This document shows positions 7,670-14,813 of a stretch of 26,994 bases of DNA, one piece after another. The position numbers and the translations under genes were made by a program. The DNA is from a virus, in IMG/VR virus record IMGVR_UViG_3300045996_000689, positions 1-26,994 of that record; one strand, 5' to 3'. Positions within the stretch are counted from its first letter, which is position 1. The number at the start of each line of letters is the position of its first letter. The notes beneath the pieces were generated by a model, which worked only from the letters and a program-made list of their open reading frames with translations, was not told the origin of the DNA and did no database searches.

Positions 7670-8058
7670 GCCTCGCGAACGGAGGACGCACCACGGCAGA
7701 CGCGACTCGGCCCGCGACCTTCCGTGATCGTCTGGTCGCGGCGCTCGCTGGCGTGGCGGGCCTCACCGCCTACCCGACAGCACCGGACCAGGCGACTGCA
7801 GGAGCCGCGTGGCCGAAGTGGATCGAGACCACGTACGACGGGGATCTCTGCACGCTGGCGCGCGACACGTACGAGGTCATCGTCACCCTGCCTGGGTCCT
7901 ACGCCGAACACACGGTCGACCAGGGCGACGGCTTCCGCGACCTCGTCGCATTCGCGCTGATCCCGATCGCACGCGTCACGTTCGCGGAGCCCGCACAGAT
8001 CACCTTCAACGATCGCCAGACGATGCCCGGTCTCCGGTTCCGCGTCGTCATCAGATGA
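7666..8058 (+). CDS. Tail terminator/minor connector-like protein
   Basis: This is a 130-aa protein between the connector and the major tail protein. The order, size and alpha-beta pattern (FRDRLVAALAGVAGLTAYP, then DTYEVIVTLPG and a C-terminal strand PGLRFRVVIR) match tail-terminator proteins, which cap the tail tube and interface with the head. Coupled to the upstream gene (ATGA). No catalytic motif is visible. A second head-tail joining protein is the alternative. Confidence 0.65.
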   Translation: MSLANGGRTTADATRPATFRDRLVAALAGVAGLTAYPTAPDQATAGAAWPKWIETTYDGDLCTLARDTYEVIVTLPGSYAEHTVDQGDGFRDLVAFALIPIARVTFAEPAQITFNDRQTMPGLRFRVVIR

Positions 8059-8071
8059 GAGGCAAGAGACG

Positions 8072-8584
8072 ATGACCGTACCCACCGAGGAGACCTTCCC
8101 GCTCGGGCCGGGGCTGCTGACGATCGGCGCGACAGGGACCGAGATCGACGTCTCCTGCCTCGTCAACAACGCCGTGATCTCAGCGTCCAAGGACCAGGGC
8201 GACTCACAGACGAAGTTGTGCGGGACCGTGAAGGTCCCCAAGCCCGTCTACACGTACGAGTTGGCGGGCAACATGGACACCGACATTGCTGATGCGGCGG
8301 GCTTCTTCGCGCTGTCGCAGACTGCAGCCGGGACCGAGCAGTCGTTCACCTTCACGCCGTCGACGGATGCGGCCACGTCCGCGACCGGGACGCTCATCAT
8401 CGACCCGCTCGACTTCGGCGGTGAGGAGACCGGCGAGACCATGACGTCCGACTTCACCTTCACGGTCGTCGGTGCGCCCGTCTACACGTTCGGAGGCGGC
8501 GTCGTCGTCGCGGCAGCAGGAGCGACCACGGAGCAGCGTGAACTGGAGACGAGCGGCAGCGGGAAGGCCTCGGGCAAGAAGTGA
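8072..8584 (+). CDS. Major tail tube protein
   Basis: This is a 170-aa beta-rich protein of the siphophage tail-tube class. It opens with a short strand pair (GPGLLTIGATGTEIDVSCLVNN) and contains Thr/Ser-rich strands and the conserved-type segment ESFTFTPST/LIIDPLDFGGEETGETMTSDFTFTVVG. A short Ala/Gly/Ser/Lys tail ends the protein. It would polymerise around the tape measure. It lies upstream of the tail chaperone and tape measure, as expected, but the gp10-like gene follows it here instead of preceding it. Confidence 0.82.
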   Translation: MTVPTEETFPLGPGLLTIGATGTEIDVSCLVNNAVISASKDQGDSQTKLCGTVKVPKPVYTYELAGNMDTDIADAAGFFALSQTAAGTEQSFTFTPSTDAATSATGTLIIDPLDFGGEETGETMTSDFTFTVVGAPVYTFGGGVVVAAAGATTEQRELETSGSGKASGKK

Positions 8585-8937
8585 CGACAACGGTCGTAGG
8601 TGCCGACCGCCTCGCCGCGACCCTGCGCGGCGCGGCGGACGACATTCGTGACCTCAGCGCCGCGCAGCAGTCAGCAGGACGTCTCGTCGAGCAGCGATCC
8701 CGATCTGGCGCACCAGTCAGGACGGGAGCGCTCGCGAGGTCGATCCGCTCATCCACGACGGGCGCGGAGGTCCACGTCACGTCACCGCTCCGGTACGCGG
8801 GAGTCCAGGAGTACGGGAGCAACCACACGCCCGCGCACCCGTACATGCGTCCTGCCCTGTCGTACTCGACGCCGATCATCGTCGGTCTCTACGAGGCCGA
8901 CGTACAGCGGGCACTAGCGAAGGTGAAGGGCGCGTGA
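8581..8937 (+). CDS. HK97 gp10-like tail completion protein
   Basis: This is a 118-aa protein with the family pattern. An N-terminal helix (LAATLRGAADDIRDLSAAQQSAGRLVEQRS) is followed by APVRTGALARSIR, RYAGVQEYGS and TPAHPYMRPAL, the most conserved parts of HK97 gp10-like proteins. These act at the head-tail joint. GTG start overlaps the stop of the major tail protein gene (GTGA). The usual order places this gene before the tail terminator; here it comes after the tube gene. It ends overlapping the tail chaperone gene. Confidence 0.8.
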   Translation: MTTTVVGADRLAATLRGAADDIRDLSAAQQSAGRLVEQRSRSGAPVRTGALARSIRSSTTGAEVHVTSPLRYAGVQEYGSNHTPAHPYMRPALSYSTPIIVGLYEADVQRALAKVKGA

Positions 8938-9254
8938 TGGGAGACCAGCGATTGTCGAGTCCGCGACTGCGAGTCGTCCGCGACGGACAGGAGCCCCTGG
9001 AGGTCCAGACGGACAACCGGGACATGATCCTGTGGGAGAAGACACGCATCCGCCACAAGTGGCCGAAGTTCGACGAGGCTCCGTTCGTCTGGATGACCTT
9101 CCTCGGCTGGGCTGCTGCACGGCGCACGGGCGCGATCGACGCGGCCCTGACGTACGAGGTCTGGGAGTCAGAGGTCCTGGGCGTCGTGACTGTCGACGAC
9201 GGGGACACCACCGAGACGGGGCTCCCTACCGAGCCGGGACCCGATCCCGGCTGA
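8937..9254 (+). CDS. Tail assembly chaperone, short form (G-like)
   Basis: This is a 105-aa product lying between the tail tube block and the tape measure, the invariant place of the tail assembly chaperone. GAAGGG lies about 6 nt upstream of the ATG (8937); a GTG at 8934 is an alternative. Sequence features are a charged N-terminal half, then FVWMTFLGWAAARRTG, and an acidic, Pro/Gly-rich end (DDGDTTETGLPTEPGPDPG), matching short G-type chaperones that bind the tape measure before tube assembly. A -1 frameshift near its end would make the longer form. Confidence 0.75.
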   Translation: MGDQRLSSPRLRVVRDGQEPLEVQTDNRDMILWEKTRIRHKWPKFDEAPFVWMTFLGWAAARRTGAIDAALTYEVWESEVLGVVTVDDGDTTETGLPTEPGPDPG

Positions 9255-9388
9255 TCGTGGAGATCGCGATCGCCACGCAGACCGCCCCGTGCGACTGGTG
9301 GGAGGAGTCAGACGAGGTGATCGCGACAGCGCTCGACGTGCTCAACAGACACGCCAAGCAGGTCAAGCAGGCCAACCGGAGGAGGTGA
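8937..9388 (+). CDS. Tail assembly chaperone, -1 frameshift product (G-T-like)
   Basis: The -1 frame is open past the short form's stop to 9388 and encodes a T-like helical tail (WWEESDEVIATALDVLNRHAKQVKQ). No ribosome binding site precedes the only nearby GTG (9257), so expression by frameshift is preferred. Slip candidates are the GGG codon at 9219-9221, preceded by G, and the GGA codon at 9237-9239, preceded by G; both let a glycine tRNA re-pair one base back. Neither is a classic XXXYYYZ heptamer. The tail chaperone frameshift is conserved across long-tailed phages; its presence here is inferred, the exact site is not. Confidence 0.55.
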
Positions 9389-9394
9389 CCGATC

Positions 9395-11143
9395 GTGGCG
9401 TCAGCAGCAGAACTCGTCATCAAGATCATCACCGACGCGTCCGGCGCGGCGAAGGATCTCGACGAGACCGCATCCAAGGCGTCGAAGTTCGGGTCAGGCC
9501 TGCAGAAGGCAGCAGGACCGGCAGTCGCTGCGCTGGCAGGGATCGGTCTCGCAGCAGGGAAGGCAGTCAGCGCCGCAAGCAAGACCCAGCAGGCCTACGG
9601 CGCGCTGGACTCCATCTTCGGCAGCAACGCCGCGCAGATGAAAAAGTGGGCGGAGGGCGCGGGGACCAGCGTCGGTCTCGCCAAGTCCGAGTACGCAGAA
9701 CTGGCGAGCATCATTGGCGCGCAACTGAAGAATGCTGGCGTGCCGATGGACCAGGTCGGCAAGAAGACCGACGCGCTGATCCGGCAGGGTGCTGACCTGG
9801 CGGCCACCTTCGGCGGAAGCACCGCCGAGGCTGTCGGTGCCCTGTCGTCTGCCCTGAAGGGCGAGACCGACCCGATCGAGCGCTACGGCGTGGCGGTCAA
9901 GCAGTCCGATATCGCTGCACGGCAGGCCGCTGACGGCACGTCGAAGTTGGAAGGGGAGGCAGGGAAGGCAGCCAAGACCCAGGCGCTCCTGGCCCTCGTC
10001 AACGAGCAGACCGCAGACAGCGTGGGCGCGTTCGCCAAGGAGTCCGACAGCGCTGCAGGCTCCGCGCAGATCGCCTCCGCCCAGTACGAGAATCTCATGT
10101 CCACCCTGGGCACGATCCTCCTGCCTGTCGTGTCTGCCGTCGCGGAGGCGCTGGGCGGGCTGGCCGCGATGCTGGAAGGTCACGAGACGATCGTCCTCGT
10201 CGTGATCGGAGTCATCGGCGCGCTGGCTGCTGCGATCGTGGCGCTCAACATCGCCGTCGGGATCTACACGGCTGTGACCACCCTCGCGGGCTCTGCGACG
10301 GTCGTAGCGTGGGCTGCGGCCCTGTGGCCGATCCTCCTCGTCATCGCCGCTGTGGCTGCCGTCATCGCGATCGTCGTCCTGCTCTGGAAGAAGTCCGACG
10401 CGTTCAAGGGCGCGGTCCTCACGATCTGGGGCGGGATCAAGGCAGCGATCGGCTTCGTCATCGACACCGTGTCGCGGCTGATCGGGAGCATCGCGTCGAT
10501 CCGCGTCCCGGGCTTCATCAAGGACGCGTTCGACACGATCCGCAACGCGGTGCAGACCGCCTGGACGTGGGTCGGGAACCTGATCCAGAAGATCGGCAAC
10601 ATCAGCGTCCCGGGCCTGATCTCTGCAGCCTTCGACACGATCCGAGGCGCTGTCGAGCGCGCGTGGAACTGGGTCGGGAACCTCGTCACGAAGATCGGCA
10701 ACATCAGCGTCCCGGGCCTGATCTCTGCAGCCTTCAACACGATCCGGACGGCGGTCGAGAACGCTGTCACCTGGGTCGGCAATCTCATCACGAAGATCGG
10801 TCAGATCTCCGTCCCGGGCACGATCTCCGGGGCCTTCGCCACCGTGAAGGGAGCGATCGACTCGGTGGTCACCGCCGTGCAGAACCTGATCGGCTGGCTC
10901 GGGCGGATCAAGGTCCCGTCGATCAACCTCCCTGGCCCGTTCTCAGTGGGCGGGGCCTCCTCTTCGACGCCGAGCGCTGCCGCGTTCGCTGCTCCTGCAG
11001 TCCCGGCAGCCCGCTTGCAGTCAGGCAGCACGCAGACGGGGCCGACCTTCATCATCAACGGCGCGATCGACCCCGAGGCGACGGCGCGGCAGATCCGCAG
11101 GATCCTGCGCGGGCATGACCGTCGGGTCGGGATGACGACATGA
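9395..11143 (+). CDS. Tape measure protein
   Basis: This is a 582-aa protein, short for the family. The GTG at 9395 is preceded by GGAGGAGGTG. Domains in order: helical/coiled N-terminus with Ala/Lys-rich segments (1-250), hydrophobic segments about 262-290 and 295-330 that may cross the host membrane during DNA entry, then four 34-residue repeats from residue 369 beginning I-x-VPG, then a Gly/Ser/Ala-rich end with IINGAIDPEATARQIRRIL. It sets tail length; at about 1.5 angstrom per residue the tail would be near 90 nm. It overlaps the hub gene by four bases. Confidence 0.93.
   Translation: MASAAELVIKIITDASGAAKDLDETASKASKFGSGLQKAAGPAVAALAGIGLAAGKAVSAASKTQQAYGALDSIFGSNAAQMKKWAEGAGTSVGLAKSEYAELASIIGAQLKNAGVPMDQVGKKTDALIRQGADLAATFGGSTAEAVGALSSALKGETDPIERYGVAVKQSDIAARQAADGTSKLEGEAGKAAKTQALLALVNEQTADSVGAFAKESDSAAGSAQIASAQYENLMSTLGTILLPVVSAVAEALGGLAAMLEGHETIVLVVIGVIGALAAAIVALNIAVGIYTAVTTLAGSATVVAWAAALWPILLVIAAVAAVIAIVVLLWKKSDAFKGAVLTIWGGIKAAIGFVIDTVSRLIGSIASIRVPGFIKDAFDTIRNAVQTAWTWVGNLIQKIGNISVPGLISAAFDTIRGAVERAWNWVGNLVTKIGNISVPGLISAAFNTIRTAVENAVTWVGNLITKIGQISVPGTISGAFATVKGAIDSVVTAVQNLIGWLGRIKVPSINLPGPFSVGGASSSTPSAAAFAAPAVPAARLQSGSTQTGPTFIINGAIDPEATARQIRRILRGHDRRVGMTT
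10499..10906 (+). repeat. Four tandem 102-bp repeats inside the tape measure gene
   Basis: Four 34-codon units start I-R/S-VPG and contain an AFDTIR-like helix, W-V-GNL and K-IG. Two 45-bp blocks (10589-10633 and 10691-10735) are identical at the DNA level, including third positions. That points to recent duplication or gene conversion. Unit gain or loss would change tail length in steps of about 5 nm. Confidence 0.9.
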
Positions 11144-12945
11144 TCGGGCTGCACTCGGCTGTCGTGTACCAGGACCGCAACGCTGCAGGCTGGGGCTCCC
11201 CGGTGTTCACGAACGCCTACTTCGACCTCGACCTGACGGGCTGGGTGACCGCCCCGTTCGACGTCGCGTGGACGCACGGAGCTGGATCGGCGCAGGTCCA
11301 GACGGACGGGTCCACGGGGTCAGCGCTCAACCGCGCAGAGGCGTCTGTGATCGTGCGTCCCGCGAACGTCGCGACGTACCGCGCCCGTGCTGAGGTGACC
11401 GTCTCCCATGCGTCAGAGGTGTTCCTCAACCTGTACTTCGGGACCACGAAACTGGGCGCATCACAGGGACCGTTCTGGCGTCCGACTGAGGCCGTGCAGC
11501 GATGGGCCGCGCTGACCGTGCAGGCAGGGACCACCGTCGTCGAGTTCACCTACGACCAGACCGTGAACCCGCCCGGAGCGCAGTACACCTGGCTCGGTGT
11601 CGGGATCTCTATCGAGCCAAGCCCTGCCGTCGCGGTGGCGTACCAGGCAGCCCTGTCGTCACTGGAGGTCCACTACCGCAGCACCGGGGCGAGCGCCGAT
11701 CTCTCCTGCCTGATCGACGAGATCTCGATCCAGCACGGACGCGGCGAGTCGACGGGTCAGCCTGAGCCGTCTGCAGCGACGATCGACCTGACTGCGACAG
11801 GGGAGGAGCCGCTGTCGCCCATCGTCGACATTGGCGCGGTCATCATCGTCAGCACGACGACGTCGCAGGGCTCCTCGACACGCTTCACCGGGCGCGTCAC
11901 GGACGTTGCGCTCGGCTGGGAGGACGCGGGAGACGAGACCCCGTACTCGGGTCAGGTGCAGGTCGTCGCCGTCGGCACGATCGCGGACCTCGCACGACGC
12001 ACGGTCGGGGATGAGCCCTGGCCCGTCGAGCGCGACGGCACCCGGGTCGCACGGATCGCTGATCTCGCAGGACTGCCGCTCGACCCGCACTGGTCTGACA
12101 CCGGGACCGTAGACATCCTCGCGCGCGACGTGGACCGCTCCAACGCGCTCGACCGCATCCACGAGACGGCGGAGTCAGCCGGGGGAGTCCTCTGGCAGAC
12201 CCGCAGTGGTGACGTGCGGTACGCCGACGCGGACCACCGTCGCGGTGTCGCTCCCTCCCTCGACCTCGACGCCTGCGACGTGCTGGTGACCCCGGCTTGG
12301 ATCCGCAACCTTGACGGGCTCGTGAACGAGGTGAGCATCGGCTACGGGGTCGCACCTGAGGGAGGAGGAGACCAGCCGCGCTACACGGCAGAGGACGCGG
12401 CGTCGATCGCGAAGTACGGGCGCTACGCGATCAGCCCGACGACGGAACTGGCAGACTCGGCTGACGCTGCAGCGATGGGCCAACTCCTCCTCGTCCGCAA
12501 CTCGTCCCCGACCTGGATCATGGCCGCCCTGCCGGTCGACGTCGAAGGCCTCTCAGCACAGGAGACCGACGCGCTGCTCTCGCTCGACATGCACGACCTG
12601 ATCCGGCTGACGGGACTGCCCTCCCTCGGCACCGCGCCGACGTCTGCAGTCCTGTGGGTCGAGGGCTGGACCGAGCGCCTGTCCTACGGCGCGCACGAGA
12701 TGACGATAGCGATCTCCGGCTACTGCCGATCCTCTCCTCCGCCGCTGTGGGACGACGTCTCGCCGTCGTGGACCTGGAACACCATCCCGCCCTACACATG
12801 GGACGAGACCATGTGCCTCGGACCTCAGGCAGACCTCGGGCGCTGGGCTGACATTCCCGCGTCGAAGCGATGGGACGAACTACCTCCCGCGCAGACCTGG
12901 GACACGTGGACGACCACCCCTGCACTCGACGCCGTAGGAGGCTGA
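11140..12945 (+). CDS. Tail hub / putative receptor-binding protein
   Basis: This is a 601-aa protein directly after the tape measure. Residues about 25-185 look like a carbohydrate-binding jelly-roll insert (NAYFDLDLTGW opening, strand-rich, closing near SCLIDEISI). Residues about 215-520 have a baseplate-hub character (FTGRVTDVALGWED, DILARDVDRSNALDRIHETAESAGGVLWQ). The C-terminus is unusually Trp-rich with repeated W-x-D/W-T-W motifs (LWDDVSPSWTWNTIPPYTWDE, then RWADIPASKRWDELPPAQTWDTW). It probably joins the distal tail and host-surface contact in one chain, since no separate distal tail (Dit) gene is seen. Function is inferred from position and pattern. Confidence 0.75.
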   Translation: MIGLHSAVVYQDRNAAGWGSPVFTNAYFDLDLTGWVTAPFDVAWTHGAGSAQVQTDGSTGSALNRAEASVIVRPANVATYRARAEVTVSHASEVFLNLYFGTTKLGASQGPFWRPTEAVQRWAALTVQAGTTVVEFTYDQTVNPPGAQYTWLGVGISIEPSPAVAVAYQAALSSLEVHYRSTGASADLSCLIDEISIQHGRGESTGQPEPSAATIDLTATGEEPLSPIVDIGAVIIVSTTTSQGSSTRFTGRVTDVALGWEDAGDETPYSGQVQVVAVGTIADLARRTVGDEPWPVERDGTRVARIADLAGLPLDPHWSDTGTVDILARDVDRSNALDRIHETAESAGGVLWQTRSGDVRYADADHRRGVAPSLDLDACDVLVTPAWIRNLDGLVNEVSIGYGVAPEGGGDQPRYTAEDAASIAKYGRYAISPTTELADSADAAAMGQLLLVRNSSPTWIMAALPVDVEGLSAQETDALLSLDMHDLIRLTGLPSLGTAPTSAVLWVEGWTERLSYGAHEMTIAISGYCRSSPPPLWDDVSPSWTWNTIPPYTWDETMCLGPQADLGRWADIPASKRWDELPPAQTWDTWTTTPALDAVGG

Positions 12946-12948
12946 CCC

Positions 12949-13323
12949 ATGCCGTCATCGACCCCGAAGTACCAGTTGCCCTACCCGCTCGGGACGGACC
13001 GAGTCGCGGACGGGGACAACGCGATCCAGGCCCTGGCAGAGCGCGTCGAGGCGATCACTCCCTCAGTGCGGTACGGGGTGACCACGATGGCGACGAACGC
13101 GCAGAGTGACGGCACGATCACGTTCGCGACCCCGTTCCCGAACACCCTGACCGCGATCGTCGTCACGGAGGCGACCAACCCCGCGAACCTGGGTCCGCTG
13201 ATCCTGAAGTTCCAGCCGACGCTGTCGAACAAGACGGGTGCAGCCATGCGCGTCTACACCACCGCAGGTGCAGGGCTCCCGAGCGTGACCATCACAGTCG
13301 CCTACGTGGCGTACGGAACCTGA
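12949..13323 (+). CDS. Small tail tip/fibre-type protein
   Basis: This is a 124-aa protein, 3 nt after the hub gene. The N-terminus (KYQLPYPLGTDRVADGDNAIQALAERVE) is a motif common at the start of short phage tail fibres and tip proteins, where it forms a trimerisation or attachment helix. The rest is beta-rich (DGTITFATPFPNTLTAIVVTEAT onward), resembling small lectin-like fibre tips. It may bind the host surface. No enzyme motif is seen. Confidence 0.65.
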   Translation: MPSSTPKYQLPYPLGTDRVADGDNAIQALAERVEAITPSVRYGVTTMATNAQSDGTITFATPFPNTLTAIVVTEATNPANLGPLILKFQPTLSNKTGAAMRVYTTAGAGLPSVTITVAYVAYGT

Positions 13324-13336
13324 GAGGACCAGCCCC

Positions 13337-13642
13337 ATGACCTACGCAGAGGATGCCGCGACGACCAACGACCCAGGCTTCCGAGATCGCGTCTTCGCCT
13401 GTGCGACAGAGCAGGCCAAGACGTTCGTCAACGACGCGCGACCCGAGTTCTACGTCCTCGCCCAGCAGGTGATCTCCTCGCAGATGTACGCCACCGGGCT
13501 GATCCCGCTGGTCGCAGCAGAACCGGGCGTGACCCCAGCGGTCGACGACCCCGGGCTCCTCGGAGCAGTGCAGGCCGTCTGGCCTACCTACGGCGCGACA
13601 CTCGTCGACGTCACCACCACGGAAGGAAGCAACGATGCGTGA
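13337..13642 (+). CDS. Unknown protein after the tail module
   Basis: This is a 101-aa protein with a helical first half (FRDRVFACATEQAKTFVNDARPEFYVLAQQVI) and no motif, signal peptide or clear membrane segment. It starts 13 nt after the tip gene with a modest ribosome binding site (GAGAGGA) and overlaps the next small gene by 8 nt. Position suggests a minor virion or lysis-linked protein. No function is assigned. Confidence 0.65.
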   Translation: MTYAEDAATTNDPGFRDRVFACATEQAKTFVNDARPEFYVLAQQVISSQMYATGLIPLVAAEPGVTPAVDDPGLLGAVQAVWPTYGATLVDVTTTEGSNDA

Positions 13643-13793
13643 GCAGGAGCAGCAGGACGACCGTCGCAAGGTGACGGAGACCCACGAGAAGACCGAGACC
13701 CACGAGACGGAGACGGAGGCTCCCGTCGAGACGGAGGAGGAACTGGGCGGGCCTGACCAGGACGACGACGATGACGACCAACCCGCCGACTGA
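13635..13793 (+). CDS. Small, highly acidic protein
   Basis: This is a 52-aa protein whose ATG (13635) follows GGAAGGAAG by 5 nt. It contains two near-identical ETHEKTETHETETE elements and ends with a run of six Asp. Such a charged, repetitive miniprotein could mimic DNA or bridge proteins, but nothing in the sequence shows which. It overlaps both neighbours in different frames, the downstream gene by 23 nt, so the acidic run is partly double-coding. Confidence 0.6.
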   Translation: MREQEQQDDRRKVTETHEKTETHETETEAPVETEEELGGPDQDDDDDDQPAD

Positions 13794-13956
13794 TCTCCCG
13801 CAGGAGACTGACCCGCCCGACCTCGACCTGATCGTGGTCGCTGCTCAGCGGCTCCGGGCGATCATCCGCGACCCCGACCGCTCGACAGCAGACAAGCGTC
13901 GTGCGATCGACGCCCTGGGCCGCGTCCTCGTCAGGCTGAAGAGATCCCTGCGATGA
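13771..13956 (+). CDS. Small basic-tailed unknown protein
   Basis: This is a 61-aa protein. It has a Pro/Asp-rich start (PPTDLPQETDPPDLDL) followed by a helical basic half (VVAAQRLRAIIRDPDRSTADKRRAIDALGRVLVRLKRSLR). It begins inside the acidic gene and ends in an ATGA overlap with the endolysin gene, so it is likely translated by coupling. Its basic amphipathic helix would suit a lysis accessory or nucleic-acid-binding role; neither is shown. Confidence 0.55.
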   Translation: MTTNPPTDLPQETDPPDLDLIVVAAQRLRAIIRDPDRSTADKRRAIDALGRVLVRLKRSLR

Positions 13957-14489
13957 CTGCTCCGTCCGGTGAGGCAGCCCTGGCGAACGCGCGCGAGGTC
14001 GACACGTACGACGTCGGCTACTGCCAGAAGTACGTCCGCGAGGCCTGGAGGATCGGAGCCCTCTACGGCAGCGCGCTCGACGCCTGGTACGGAGCAGTCA
14101 GGAGGCACCCGGGCGACAGGAGTGTGCCGACAGGTGCGCCCATGTTCTACAGCGGCGGGAAGTACGGCCACGTCGTCATCGACGCGAAGAACAACCCGAT
14201 CCGCTCGACTGACTGCCCTTCACCGGGGCGGGTGTCAGAGACGGACATTGACTGGCCCGTGCGCAACTGGGGCTGCACGTACCTCGGGTGGACTGAGGAC
14301 CTGAACGGCGTAGATCTCCCGCTGGGAGAGGAGGACGAGATGAACGAGGACGACTGGAAGCGACTGCGCAACATCGTGCGCGAGGAGGTGTGGGAGAAGT
14401 CCCTACCCGTCGACAAGCCCGACGGATCGGAGACCAAGAAGAAGGCGTCACAGCAACTCCGCGAGATCCTGCAGCGAGTGCAGAAGTGA
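13953..14489 (+). CDS. Endolysin, CHAP/NlpC-P60-like cysteine peptidase
   Basis: This is a 178-aa protein. The catalytic Cys is most likely C24 in VGYCQKYVREAW and the catalytic His H73 in YGHVVIDAKN, the arrangement of CHAP/NlpC-P60 peptidoglycan hydrolases. A GAPMFYSGG strand precedes the His. The segment WPVRNWGCTYLGWTEDLNGV closes the catalytic domain. The C-terminal 60 residues are charged helices (EDDWKRLRNIVREEVWEK, then a Lys-rich end), not a known wall-binding domain. It would cut the peptide part of the host wall at lysis. No signal peptide, so a membrane protein must release it; the next 28-aa gene is a candidate. Confidence 0.75.
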   Translation: MTAPSGEAALANAREVDTYDVGYCQKYVREAWRIGALYGSALDAWYGAVRRHPGDRSVPTGAPMFYSGGKYGHVVIDAKNNPIRSTDCPSPGRVSETDIDWPVRNWGCTYLGWTEDLNGVDLPLGEEDEMNEDDWKRLRNIVREEVWEKSLPVDKPDGSETKKKASQQLREILQRVQK

Positions 14490-14503
14490 AAGGGATTGAC
14501 CCC

Positions 14504-14590
14504 ATGCGAAACGACACCCTACTGACCGTCGTCCTGCTCTTCGTCCTGGTCCTCCTGGTCGTCCTGGTGGCCGTCCTCGTGCCGTGGTGA
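14504..14590 (+). CDS. 28-aa single-span membrane protein, holin candidate
   Basis: This ORF encodes MRNDTLLTVV followed by an unbroken run of Leu/Val/Phe/Ala and ends VPW. It is essentially one transmembrane helix with a charged N-terminus (R2, D4). The ATG lies 14 nt after the endolysin stop with AAGGGA upstream. Its place beside the endolysin suggests a minimal holin or lysis helper; the size is small for a holin, so this remains inference. Confidence 0.6.
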   Translation: MRNDTLLTVVLLFVLVLLVVLVAVLVPW

Positions 14591-14594
14591 TCCC

Positions 14595-14813
14595 GTGATC
14601 GCGATCGACGTAGCCGACGTGTCAGCAGTCCTCGTCAGCGGCGACTGGACCAACGTGCAGGACGTCGTCGTCGAGTTCGCCGAGTTCACGGCAGGGACCT
14701 CCACCTGGGCCACGGGTCTCTACCTGGCAGCGACCATCCAGGGAGGCCCGCACAACGGCGACCGTGTCGTGGTCCCGCTGCGGTCCGTGGATGCCCTGCG
14801 GGTCGCATCATGA
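14595..14813 (+). CDS. Unknown small protein
   Basis: This is a 72-aa protein with a GTG start 4 nt after the membrane miniprotein and an ATGA overlap with the nuclease gene. It is beta-rich (VSAVLVSGDWTNVQDVVVEFAEFT, then GLYLAATIQGG and RVVVPLRSVDALRV). No Cys, no catalytic motif and no membrane span. Coupling suggests it is made together with the EEP-fold enzyme. Confidence 0.6.
   Translation: MIAIDVADVSAVLVSGDWTNVQDVVVEFAEFTAGTSTWATGLYLAATIQGGPHNGDRVVVPLRSVDALRVAS

Noticed and set aside
9257-9388. Independent small gene starting at GTG 9257
   Set aside because: No ribosome binding site; the tail chaperone frameshift explains the open frame and its position better.
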